Assembly: GCA_025769875.1 (NCBI GenBank)
Contig: JAGFNK010000283.1
Span: 1-64,000 of the forward strand
Direction: 5' to 3'
Origin: Russula earlei
Taxonomy: Eukaryota > Basidiomycota > Agaricomycetes > Russulales > Russulaceae
DNA length: 64,000 nt
The translations under genes and the position numbers were made by a program. Of the stretch, positions 1 through 9,303 are shown in pieces. The notes under the pieces were generated by a model. The model searched no databases, was not told the DNA's origin, and saw only the letters and a list, made by a program, of their open reading frames with translations. The stretch's first letter is position 1, and each line of letters opens with the position of its first letter.

Positions 1-730
1 CATCGAGCGAGAGCGCTGGGAGAAGCGAATAACTGGATACTTTGTATTCTAGTCTGTTGTAGATATAGATAGCAGGACACACCGTTTTCCTCGAATGAAA
101 AAGCTCTTCCTTACCGCTGCTTGCCCTGACATCGCCCATGCTCGCCCTTGAAGGTCAGTTTGGCAATCAAAGGAGCTTTCGTCCACAAAAACCGCCTGCT
201 CTGCGGAATAGGTGATGCCAAAGGTATACCAATACTGAAGGCGCAGGTCCTCGTTGCGCTCTAGTGCATTTTTGCTCAGCTGGGCAAGTCAGTGCACTTG
301 AGTGTGAACTCAAGGTGAAATGACTTACCTTCTTCATCGTGAAGCCACTCCTTCTCAGGGTACGCCATATAGTCGTCAATGACACCTCAACGCCAGTCCT
401 TTCTCTTAAAATATCTCTCAGCTCATCAAGATAGGCATCCGGAGTATGGACGATGGTGCCTTGAAGAAACTAGCCAATATGCGCCACAGAACGAACTAGA
501 GAATGTGGGGAACTCACTTGTACTTCCTGCATTGTAAGGATTCTATTTGCTGGTTGGAGTAGACTGTTTGGGCGATTGGCTGTTCCACGAGATCTGAAAT
601 TGGCCACAATGCGCTCTATAGTACGACAAGGAACTCCAGTGTGATGGGTGATATCGTCAAGGGTCAATCTTGAAGACATGTGTAAGATAATCCAGTGTGC
701 ATCATCAGACAACACCCGGCCACGTGGCAT
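1..730 (-). CDS. IS630/Tc1-mariner-type transposase, 5' part (runs off left edge)
   Basis: DNA-cutting DDE transposase of a cut-and-paste element. I read three exons on the minus strand: 730-518, 469-329 and 279-1, separated by a 48-nt intron (517-470, GTGAGT...TAG) and a 49-nt intron (328-280, GTAAGT...CAG); both junctions keep the frame. The first exon begins MPRGRVLSDD and carries a helix-turn-helix (TLDDITHHTGVPCRTIERIV). A second HTH follows (VSLTTIWRTLRRSGFTMKK), then the first catalytic Asp in FVDESSFD and the block GRAWAMSGQAA, as in IS630-like proteins of mushrooms. The rest of the DDE domain lies outside the window. An upstream in-frame Met at 796 would add 22 residues; I prefer 730 because family members start with the MPRGR block. 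No stop codons are seen in the visible part, so it may be intact. Confidence 0.8.
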
Positions 731-923
731 ATGTTTAGTTGAATGTGCGAAAAGCGTGATGTAAAGAAAGCGTAAAGCGAGTGCGTAAAGAGTCATGTGG
801 CTTATTCATCAACCGTCCACCCTGTCCACTCCTACTCCAGGACGACGACAGGGTGTTCTTCCCTTCCCAGAGCTGCTCACCATACCTTACTCTACCCCTC
901 CATTTCAACCCCCTAAACCCTCA

Positions 924-1136
924 TGGGCTCGAAGCAATGTGCTTCAAAACGCCGGCCTGCACCGACACATACTACTGGCCAAAGGAAGGCTGCCCAAAAA
1001 AAAAACTGGTGGAAATGAAAGTGACAGCTCAGGCACTCCCACTCGACCGAAGCGATCACAACCACGAGCTCAGGCTTCCAAGACATCCCTTCCTGCTATT
1101 GATGAGGATGGGGAGGAAGAGTCCTATGCCTATGTA
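924..1136 (+). pseudogene. First exon of the SAP/coiled-coil transposon companion gene
   Basis: An ATG at 924 opens a Lys/Arg/Pro/Ser-rich N terminus (MGSKQCASKRRPAP...), but the frame fails in a run of A at about 997-1005. One base off, the reading continues as a basic then acidic segment ending in IDEDGEEESYAYVN. Such a basic/acidic low-complexity start is usual for the coiled-coil plus SAP proteins coded next to IS630-type transposases in Agaricomycetes, and the remainder of that protein is found at 2590-4194. It lies head-to-head with the transposase, start codons about 195 bp apart. The poly-A slip suggests a pseudogene, unless it is a sequencing error in the homopolymer. Confidence 0.45.
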
Positions 1137-2560
1137 AATGCAGAAGCCTGGGAACTCACTACAGCACAAACACACGGACCACAAGACATGCAAAAAAGTC
1201 GCAAAGGCGCACGGCCTCAATATCGACTCACCCACACAGCTATATGGCTGGCCACGAATCGCTTACAAGAGTACATATGTGCGTATTCCTTTCGTGCCAT
1301 CTCCTCTTCGTCCTCACATCATCATCATCGTCGCCGCCAGCACACCACCCTCGCCCCCATCAACCGCCGCACGCCCTCACCCTCAACGCCCCCGCCTTCA
1401 CCATGCACCGACGAGTCCCAACACACAGCAGAAGAGCCCCGTACCACGCCGCCGTCTTCGTTGCCATCGGACAGTGTTGCTACTGTACATTTTGGTATGC
1501 TTTTCTCCCCTTTTTTACTAGACTCTCACTTTGTTAGTCAGAGATCTGCACGCCGCCTATGCGTCCATTTCCCAGCCTGCCGCTGTCTTCCCTCTCCCTT
1601 TCTACTTCCATGCCCCCTCGCTCCTCTACCTCACATCTGCCATCCAAGTTCTCCAATCGTCCCACCCGCAATTGCGTTCGGCAGCGCCATCAGTGCCCAA
1701 GCGACCACCCACCAGCACTCTCCCTATCCCCCCTCCAGCCTCTCCTTTGCATCGTCTCCCCCTCCTTGCGTCGCGACTCGACCACACCCCTTGTCACCAC
1801 ACCTGGCCTTGGCCATCGTTCACAAATTGCCACATGCCACTACCACAGCTGCTGGAGACCACGACTCAATACCTCGCGTTGTCCAGCTTCGGTCCCCTTC
1901 TCACGTCTAGATTTCCTTTCATATGCCTGTCTTTTGTGCTTTTCCTGTCCCTTAGCCTTAGTTCCCACCTGTATTGCTACAATCTTGAATAAAGTTGCCC
2001 TGTTTTTTCCTTATCATCTGTGTGAACCTGAGTGCGGTCAAATGAACAAACGCGTTCTCGCGTTCCCGCTAGGTGCTCCTCCTCTTTGGAGCTTCAGTCT
2101 TATGAAGTCATTCTGCATTCTTGGACACACTTCACCGCCCCATGGGCTCAGGTGTGCACTTCCTGGGGGGGCTCCTTCCCGGCACACAACTGTGCTACTG
2201 TCACACGATATGAGGGAAACGACATTGCACACCACAATGCTTGAGTCAAAAACACTATGGGGCTGCCTCAAGACAGCCCATGGGTACAACATGAGGGAAA
2301 AATAATAGATATAGACCATGATTTTGAGTTGTAATTCATCTAATACACATGTGGAGGTGGCTTGAGTCCAGCTCCACCAATTCTCACTCAAATCTCATGA
2401 AAACAATGGGGCTGCCTAGCCCTCATTCAGGCGATTCAGGGACAATAAGTTTCATGTGAATTGAAGCTGTTTTGAGGGAAATATTCGCCCCGCATGTTTG
2501 AGAGGGTTTTCTGCGCCAATTTGGGTGGAATTCAAACTCCGCCAAGTGCGCTGAAAATGG
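1137..2560. other. C/T-rich stretch without a supported gene
   Basis: Strongly pyrimidine-rich on the plus strand with His/Pro/Ser-rich open frames that shift repeatedly. A plausible small intron lies at 1497-1520 (GTATGC...CTAG), and an AATAAA sits at 1989-1994, so some transcript may end here. It separates the first exon of the SAP gene from its later exons and may itself be an old insertion. I could not recognise a protein. Confidence 0.3.
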
Positions 2561-2589
2561 CAATAACTCACCCATGTCCTTGTGTGCCA

Positions 2590-4194
2590 GTGGCACTGAA
2601 CATGTGTCCATCATACAAAATGCATCACCTGCCCACAATATTTGTGTTGACTCTGACTTGTCCCTGTTTCCCAGTCACTTTACTCACTCTCACAACCCTC
2701 CTTCATCCTCTGCAATGTCTATCTCTATCACCCTTGGTCCCACCCATCCACCAATCCCCACCTTACTGCAGGAGTTTCATTTGGAGATGTCCTGACTCCA
2801 GATGACAGTAGAACTACTAGAAAGGGAGCTTGCTATATCCAGGGCAGACTCAGCAGAGAGCACTGCCCACTGCACCATCATGAAGCATGTGGCATCAGAT
2901 GCCAGAAAGGAGCTGGAAAACCAGAAGTGCAAGATGCACTGTTCAGTGAAGACAAGTGTGCATTATGTCACCCACCCTATGGTCAAAGCACTGTGGCTTG
3001 CTGGACAGGAAAAAAAGGCCCAGCTTGCCAGAGAAGCTGCTGAGAAGGCAGCTCAAAAGGTGGTCAATAATGTGGCATGTGAGGTGCAACTCTGGGAGGA
3101 AATAGCTTCAAGGGTGTTCAGCGGTGAGTCCCAGAGCTGAATCATGACAATGTACTCATGCTTTGCAGAATCACTCTCTTATATAAGCACAAGGATGATC
3201 TCATTGCACTCTCTGGTGCACTTGGCCTCAACATGATGGGCACCATCAATGAGCTGGCAACCCAGGTCAAGTCCCACATAGGAGTGCACCCTGAGCTCCT
3301 TCATCACCCTTGGTTGTCAAGACACGTACTGCTGATCACTAAGGACTCAGGAGCAGGTGGGCAGGGGTCGGAACAGACGGTATGCGGCGTAAACGGCATT
3401 GAACAGGAGGACGAGCCAAATGACTAGAAGGTACCAGATGGGGACTGGTACGTGTTGCAGGAGGCAGAGGCAAAGAGTAGAGGCCAGTGCAGTGAGGGAC
3501 TTTAAACAAGGCGGTCGTTGAAGAGTACCTTGAGGATGAGGGAGGACTTTAGACTGAGCGGTCGCAGGGGAGTACCCAGGAAGATGAGAGTATCACAAAT
3601 GGACAGTCTGACGACTGCCATGCTTCATTGGGGCTTATATACAGTGTACAGGGTCAATTACAAAGAACTGGGACTATTCTAGACTCCTTGGTACCATCCA
3701 ATAGGACTACAGAGGCATAAACTTGCTTGTGTCAAGTTTCAGGCTTACTGAGCGCATTACTGATCATTGTGGAGCGATGACATCATTATGATGTCACTGT
3801 GGAGCGCTTAGTGAGCCTATGAGGTCACTGTGGAGTCGCTCAGTCAGCCATGATGTCATTGGAGCCTTGATGACGTCAGATGATTTATGCAACAGTTTCT
3901 AAGAGTTTGTGCCACTGTTTCAGGTCCTTGGTGGCTGGGTGGCCATGTGGCTGCCATGCGATGATTACCCGATTAGGAAACAGGTTTCTGGTCGTGTTAT
4001 AGTGTCTTTGCAATAGCGATATCTTGTACCGCAGGGGGGATAGCCCAGAAAATGGAAGGGAGTCGACAATGCAAAGTGAGAGAGGTCTCTCTTGAGTGAA
4101 ATAGGACAATCTACGGCCAGGACCTGGCCTCGGTTCATAACATTGGTTTGGTGGGCTTTTCATTCAAGGCAGATGTCACATGGAGATTAATCAG
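2590..4194 (+). pseudogene. SAP-domain coiled-coil protein, split by a solo LTR
   Basis: The plus strand codes a Ser/Pro-rich segment (about 2600-2790), then a coiled-coil helix rich in Glu/Lys/Ala (2802-3135, e.g. LLERELAISRADSAE and QLAREAAEKAAQK), an intron-like gap (GTGAGT at 3125 to CAG at 3170), and a SAP-like helix-extended-helix module (3173-3314: HKDDLIALSGALGL...ELATQVKSH). A solo LTR (3315-4142) interrupts the end of the module. Bridging the LTR and one copy of its target duplication restores HPWFGG and a frame to a TAG at 4192-4194. SAP modules bind DNA. The splice junction at 3125/3170 does not restore the frame, so I call it a pseudogene even apart from the LTR. Confidence 0.6.
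3315..4142. mobile_element. Solo LTR, family A copy 1 (828 bp, TSD TTGGT)
   Basis: The block starts TGTCAAGACACG and ends GTTCATAACA, that is TG...CA, and is flanked on both sides by TTGGT (3310-3314 and 4143-4147). A second copy lies at 61658-62487 with a different target duplication, which fixes the ends. No internal retrotransposon sequence is next to either copy, so both are solo LTRs left by LTR-LTR recombination. Inside are repeated TCACTGTGGAG motifs and several TGATGTCA/TGACGTCA palindromes around 3770-3880. Confidence 0.93.
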
Positions 4195-4343
4195 TAGATA
4201 CAATGTTTTTTGTTCACACCCCCCCCCCTGAATTACACATTTTTGACATTTGATCTCAGCAATGTAAGGTTCAATCAGTGGTTCAAAATTTTCATTACAT
4301 TTCACATTACTATCTGTGACTGTCCAACTGATGGGTAGCCCAC

Positions 4344-6898
4344 CATCAGGAAAAACCTCCCGCGCTAGCGAGAGTAATGCGAAGTAAGTCAAAGATAATG
4401 CACAATAAGGAGTAATAAGTGCCAAATAAGTGTCAGTAGACAGCCAATCAATTGGGGGATGGGGCAGATAAGTGTCAATAACATCAATAACTGTCAGAAG
4501 CCTGGCAAGTAATGCCTGATCAATCTGGGGGGTCAGGCGGATGTACTTCTTTGGTAACAAAATTGAACTATCAGTAGTGAGTAACCAATGCTAAGTGCAA
4601 TAGTGTGCACTAATGTGCAATAATACCGTGTTGGAACTAGCAATACATAAATAGTCTTGCAATAACTGCCATTACTATGCAAATTGCAGGTAGCTAAGCC
4701 TATTTGCAAAAGGATTGATATAGAATGTGTGGCAATGCTCCAGAATGGTAAAGGGAGACGCTGATCACCCCAGCTCTGCCAATTTGGCTGTGCAGCCAAC
4801 CTATACCCCACTTGCGAAGAAGGCACGAAAATCCAGTGTGCTGCAGAAGTCCAGTGTGTCACATGGTATCATAGATGTTGCATGTGTTGACTTGGACACA
4901 AAGGTCTTGGATATCAAGGAGGGAATGATGATTGCGGGGGCATTGCCATGCCCATGCCAAGGAGGTTGGAGCAAAGTGCATGCATATGCTGACAAATAAG
5001 GTTTGTCACCAAACAAACAAACCACTGATGGTTCGTTTTTTTTTCTCCCCAGTGTCCGCTTTCTATGGTGATAGTGGTGGTGCATATGCCCGTTGTCTTG
5101 TAACCAAACCTGTTGAAACTGAAACCACTGGTGACAATAGCAACCCAGAGTCAGAGACTGACTGGCTTGAGGACCTGGAGTCCACCCAGCAACCATCCAT
5201 GAAATGTTCTGAGGCAATGGTAATTGAGGTACATCTGCGACATCATTTTATCTCTTCTAAAACTCAAAGCTGTTCATGTAGAGACCATCATGGTCAGCTT
5301 CAGTTGCCCCTCCCGGGCCTTCTGCCTCAGATGGTGCACCACCCCGCAGCCAAACTTGGACAACTGACGACATTCCATCTTCTCAAGATTGTCAAAGCAG
5401 TGCTACTGCTTTGGCTTCTGAATTTCGCTGGCCCGCTGACACCAATCTCATACTTACTCCAGATTCAAACAAGGTAACACTGTCTAAGCAACGCCCACTA
5501 ATTCGCCTCGTCCTTCAAGACGCAGTGGATAGTGTTCAAGCCAGTTTGCTCATTGATCACGCATTCCCTGATGCCCCTACTGTTCTCGCAGTGATAAAGG
5601 CTGCTCTTTTATCAGCTGCTTCTTCCCGTCCCAGCTCTTCATTCATATATCAGCACCTCCAGTCCAATCAGAAATACATGACTAAAATTATCCCTGTGGT
5701 AAGTTCCTCAATCAGAGAGATGGTGTTACTGACGGAATCAACAGCTGCATGGTCACATCCCCCTTTTCCAACATGAAGCCAAAGAACGCTACACTACCAT
5801 CATCTCAGCTGAGTTGTCAGCCATCCCATCAAAGGCATCAATCATTGCCATTGTTGAGAAGCAGTTAACAGATTACAACTATACATTTCCAACCAGCAAA
5901 AGTGTAAGTGGACTTGTTCTTATTTGATACCATCTAATGTGTGGTTAGGTTTCATTGAACTTTGGTCTCATAATGCGCTCGTGTCCCTATCGGAATACGC
6001 GGATCATCAATGTGATTCACGATTTGTATTTTGCTGGAGGTGTTAACTCCTTTGTGAGTAAATTTGGACACCGCTTTCCGACACATCAAGACACCCTTGG
6101 GGTGACAACGTGTGAAGTGCCAATACCAATGGTCGCATTGGTAGCAATGGCGGTAAGTCTAGTTTAGTCTTGTCTTCGAAATTTGTTCTAACTATATATG
6201 TAGCTCTATGCTGCCCTGCATGAGTGGCGTACCGGTGTCCACCAGGCCATGGACTTTTCAGCCAATGCATACCTTGATGTCTATCATGGCCATATTGGCA
6301 CATTCAACCATATCCAGGAGCATTGTGGCAATGTGTTCCACACAATGATGGCGGATATTTTTACAAAAGCCCAGTGAGCAATCAAATCATGCTATACTTT
6401 GTTTAACTAATCTACCTTCATGGCAGCACTTCAGCATTGAGAACCTCGGTCCCAATTGCTGGACTCAACCTTGAAGAACTCAACAATTGAGCAAGCTCAC
6501 ACCGTCCTTGGTCCCTCAAACCAATGGTGACATTATACCCACTCATATTGTTCTCTTGGACAAATTATCGTTCTCGTACATCTACACTTGTTTTTAGTTT
6601 GGCATTGTAAAATGCCTACATTAGTATTCCTGTCATAGCATAGCTGAATGGACTGCGAAGTTATTGCACTATTATCAGCGCTTATTATCAATCATGTCGT
6701 GAACTATCCAATCCAAAATTATAGAACAAGAACCATGAATTATCATAATAGCAAAATTATTATCCATAATGACAATAATGGTTGATAAAATTATTGGGGG
6801 TAAACTGGCGACGATAATTTCAGTTTTTGATAAATGACGCTAGCGAGGGATAATAAGTGCTAATTATCTCTCGCCAACGCGGGAGGTTTTTCCTGATG
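4344..6898. repeat. 31-nt inverted repeats flanking the DUF6532 gene
   Basis: The 31 nt at 4344-4374 (starting CATCAGGAAAAACCTCCCGC) recur in inverted orientation at 6868-6898 with two differences. The arms point inward around the DUF6532 gene. Next to both are AT-rich runs with related short words (TAATAAGTGC, CTAGCGAG). This is what the ends of a terminal-inverted-repeat element would look like, but no clear target-site duplication lies outside the arms, so the outer limits are unresolved. Confidence 0.45.
4745..6490 (+). CDS. DUF6532 domain protein (Agaricomycete-specific family)
   Basis: Function unknown; the family is greatly expanded in mushrooms. Exons read: about 4745-4990 (first exon), 5054-5219, 5282-5698, 5745-5903, 5949-6152, 6204-6373, 6427-6490. 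The introns at 5220-5281, 5699-5744, 5904-5948, 6153-6203 and 6374-6426 have GT-AG ends and keep the frame. The N terminus is basic and low-complexity (PLAKKARKSS). The core holds the family's landmarks: RPLIRLVLQDAVDSV, LLIDHAFPDA, a central CPYRNTRIINVIHDLYFAGG, PIPMVALVAMALYAALHEWR and FSANAYLDVYHGH. The C terminus is PIAGLNLEELNN then TGA. The one problem is the first intron: a TAA at 4997-4999 precedes the best donor (GTTTGT at 5001), so an earlier weak donor near 4965 or a recent nonsense mutation must be assumed. Otherwise intact. Confidence 0.85.
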
Positions 6899-7280
6899 AC
6901 GGTAAGCCACGCAGGCCTTTAAGTTCCGGGTGGCCCTCGATTATGAACTGTGCGAACTCGTGGTTGCGTAGGGAGGTTTGGATGTCCTGTCGCTCTTTGT
7001 TTATCTCCCCTCGTTCCCTCGCATTCATCCTGGGCCACCGATCGGAATTTTTTATCTCGTTAAGAGTTGTAATCCGACTGCGAAGATGTTTCAACGCCGG
7101 TTGACGTAATATGTATTGGCTGCACAGTAAACTTAACTTAACTTCACGGGTGACATTGAACTCAAAGAGGTTGGCATACCTTGGATGATCAAAATAATCA
7201 ACGGTACCATCTGTTACGCCCGTCGATAGAACGACGCCACCGGCGAGGCAAAACATGACAAAAATAGAAGAGGTACGCAT
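6864..7280 (-). CDS. Hypothetical small protein with N-terminal signal-like segment
   Basis: A 138-codon open frame starts MRTSSIFVMFCLAGGVVLSTG, a short basic start followed by about 17 hydrophobic residues, as in a secretion signal. The rest is charged with two NxT/S sites (for example FNVTREV) and few cysteines. A TATA box (7435-7441, reading TATAAAG on the minus strand) lies 155 nt upstream of the ATG. The last 11 codons run through the 31-nt inverted repeat at 6868-6898, so the natural C terminus may have been lost. I do not recognise the protein; chance coding is possible. Confidence 0.4.
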   Translation of the reverse strand: MRTSSIFVMFCLAGGVVLSTGVTDGTVDYFDHPRYANLFEFNVTREVKLSLLCSQYILRQPALKHLRSRITTLNEIKNSDRWPRMNARERGEINKERQDIQTSLRNHEFAQFIIEGHPELKGLRGLPSSGKTSRVGER

Positions 7281-7434
7281 TTGTAGTTTTTGTGCCTGGG
7301 AATATATATTTTTGAAAGAAAAAGGTTGGGTCCGTTGGGACAGTGGTGTAGAAAGATTGCAGGCAACCGGTACCTGTCAATGCTTAAACACGGGTCGGAG
7401 TGCAGCTGGACAGGATTGTAACTGCAGGGATTAG

Positions 7435-7441
7435 CTTTATA
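7435..7441 (-). promoter_or_regulatory. TATA box candidate
   Basis: TATAAAG on the minus strand, 155 nt before the ATG at 7280. The spacing matches the TATA-to-ATG distance of the two zinc-finger genes in this window (116-117 nt) only loosely, so this is a weak assignment. Confidence 0.3.
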
Positions 7442-7499
7442 CTGTGGCAACTCCACCTCGGTTCAGGATGGACATCATGATCTGTCGTATCATGATGTT

Positions 7500-8393
7500 G
7501 ATGGGACACTATCATTATTAATTCTGTCTTGGCCTTGCCCACCATCATTGCTTCAGCACCATCTGCCTCAGCATATCGCCAGCATTGCCAACAGTGCCAA
7601 CCACCACTGTCACCTCACCTCCCCCCGTTCCAGCTGTCTTAGCACCTGCTATGTCAGCTGTCATCTCAGTCACTTCCGTCGCCACCTCGGCACTTCTTTC
7701 CGTCACCACTCAATCATACTTTTATTTTCGCCCTAAGTGTCCCCTTCGATTTCTCATCGTCCTCCAAGTGTCCTCCAAGTCTTATAGATCAAAGACGTTC
7801 TTTCCAGTGTCCCTGTACTCCTCACACATTCCCCACCTTCCCCCCTCTCTTGTTTTTGCCAAGGATGATCCCCGTCCCCGTCCCCGTCCCCGTCCCCGTC
7901 CCCGTCCCCGACTCCCCGTCCCCGGCTGCCCAACCCCTACCACAAATACAAGCTCTTACTGTCTGTTTGACTCCCTGTAGGACTTTTCCCCCACTTCCAA
8001 GCGATCAGGTTTATACGTCTGCCCCTCCTCAACCTCTTAACTGTTTGTTTGCATGAGCTTTTTCTCGCATCATCGACCTCCATCGTCAAACCGCCAGGAA
8101 GCGAAAGGCCCCACGTCTGCTTATCTCTCTTTCCTGTCCCCGTTCCAAATTCCCTCTCAGTCAGCCACTCGCCCTTAAATTCGACAAGATCCTTTGGCGT
8201 CTTTCCCTACAAATTCTTCATATATGCCAAATAGCAGCTTTTCTTTCACCCTCCTCATTCACAATCTCCGCTCGAGTGCCATCACCTTTCCGACTTTGGA
8301 TCATCAGGAGCACATCCCCTTCCCCGATGCTCAATCAGTCAGACCTCTGGTAGGTGATAACCAACCTGGGCGATGCGAAAGACCACAGACGCA
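7500..8393 (+). other. Pro/Ala/Ser-rich stretch, left part of a locus split by the Copia element
   Basis: Plus-strand frames are rich in Thr, Ser, Val, Ala and Pro (around 7585-7730) and resemble those at 13060-13320, 14-16.4 kb and 63.2-64.0 kb. Removing the Copia element (8399-12763 plus one TSD) joins this stretch to the related one at 12769-13320, so both were probably one locus. A frame from about 8375 does run across that join. No gene model is secure. Confidence 0.35.
7870..7911. repeat. CCCCGT hexamer microsatellite
   Basis: About seven copies of the hexamer CCCCGT in a row, coding Pro-Val or Pro-Arg dipeptides in the plus frames. It lies inside the Pro/Ala-rich stretch. Confidence 0.9.
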
Positions 8394-8398
8394 CTATT

Positions 8399-8648
8399 TG
8401 TTGAAGCTATAGGGATGATAGCTCAGTCTTGTGTGTAAAAGACTGTATTGGTTAGTTATCTAACCTATAGGGATGATAGCTATGTACAGTATTAGCTTTA
8501 AAGGAGTGTAAAGGAATGTGTAGTACTGACCTCAGTCTTGTGTGTAAAAGACTGAGGAAACGAACACGATAACTAAATTATTCTAATTATTTACACATAC
8601 GGTCCGGATTGTCCGTTCGCACGGCACTTAGCGGCTGCACGTCCAACA
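8399..8648 (-). repeat. 3' LTR of the Copia element
   Basis: Identical in layout to the 5' LTR, with four G-to-A differences on the plus strand. Each LTR holds two direct repeats: CTATAGGGATGATAGCT twice and CTCAGTCTTGTGTGTAAAAG twice (starting near 8424 and 8531). The word AGTCTT...AAGACT inside the second repeat can form a small hairpin. Confidence 0.95.
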
Positions 8649-8711
8649 CGCCCCCTCAGCCCGAGTGGTGTGCGTTCCCTCCCATCTCCATCGCGAAGAC
8701 GTTTGTACTTC

Positions 8712-9225
8712 TCACGGCTGGGACCTTTTGTCAATACACCAGATATTTCCCCTTCTCGGTGTGTTCTGGTGCAGTCGTGGAACTCGGGGTTCCCTGGTAA
8801 TGGCGATGGTCGGCTGGTTGTCGACATGAACATGAGGGATTGTGAGATGGGTCTTTTGGCCCAATCCAGTGAGTGGTTGCCTCGGCCTGGCGGCTTCTTC
8901 GGCGGCGCGTGCGCCCGCAGTGTGCTCTGCCTCGGTGCTCAAGGGTGCAACCGGGGTTTGCTTCTTTTGGCTCCAGTTTATGGCTCTGCCTGTCAACATG
9001 AAGATGAAGTCCAGAATGGGCTTTGCTGGTCCAGTCGGGGTCGACGTGTCCGACCGAGATCGGCTGGATGCCGGAGTCGCGCTGGAAGGTCGGGCGGTGG
9101 TCGCTCGTACCTCGGGTGTACTGGGTCGCGCGGTCGCGCATGCATTGGTGGTTATTCCCTGGGCACGCTTTCAAGAAGGTCTCGTCCGTCAGTTCTCTGT
9201 TTAGGCGGGTGGACTTGTTGTCCAT
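8712..9225 (-). pseudogene. Copia RNase H / C-terminal Pol remnant
   Basis: In shifting minus-strand frames the block INWSQKKQTPVAPLSTEAEH is followed by HVDNQPTIAITREP, the usual end of Copia RNase H (Ser-Thr-Glu-Ala-Glu and Asp-Asn-Gln). Just upstream (9225-9050) only weak traces remain (GHVDPDWTSKAHSG). The RT fingers and palm, including the YxDD site, are absent between here and the end of the large frame at 9304. Confidence 0.7.
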
Positions 9226-9303
9226 CTGATGGACTGCTAGACTCCTTTCTGCGGCAAGGGCCAGGGTGCAAGGGAGTGCCTGTATTCTGGTGGCACAATT
9301 TTG

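Noticed and set aside
795..1910. 371-codon open frame on the plus strand
   Set aside because: Past about codon 120 it is His/Pro/Ser/Arg low complexity in a C-rich stretch with other open frames; only its first part overlaps the SAP gene start in a shifted frame.
4135..4862. Minus-strand frames between the solo LTR and the DUF6532 gene
   Set aside because: AT-rich, no family features; they cross the LTR end and the inverted repeat, and share LAREVFPDGG only because of that repeat.
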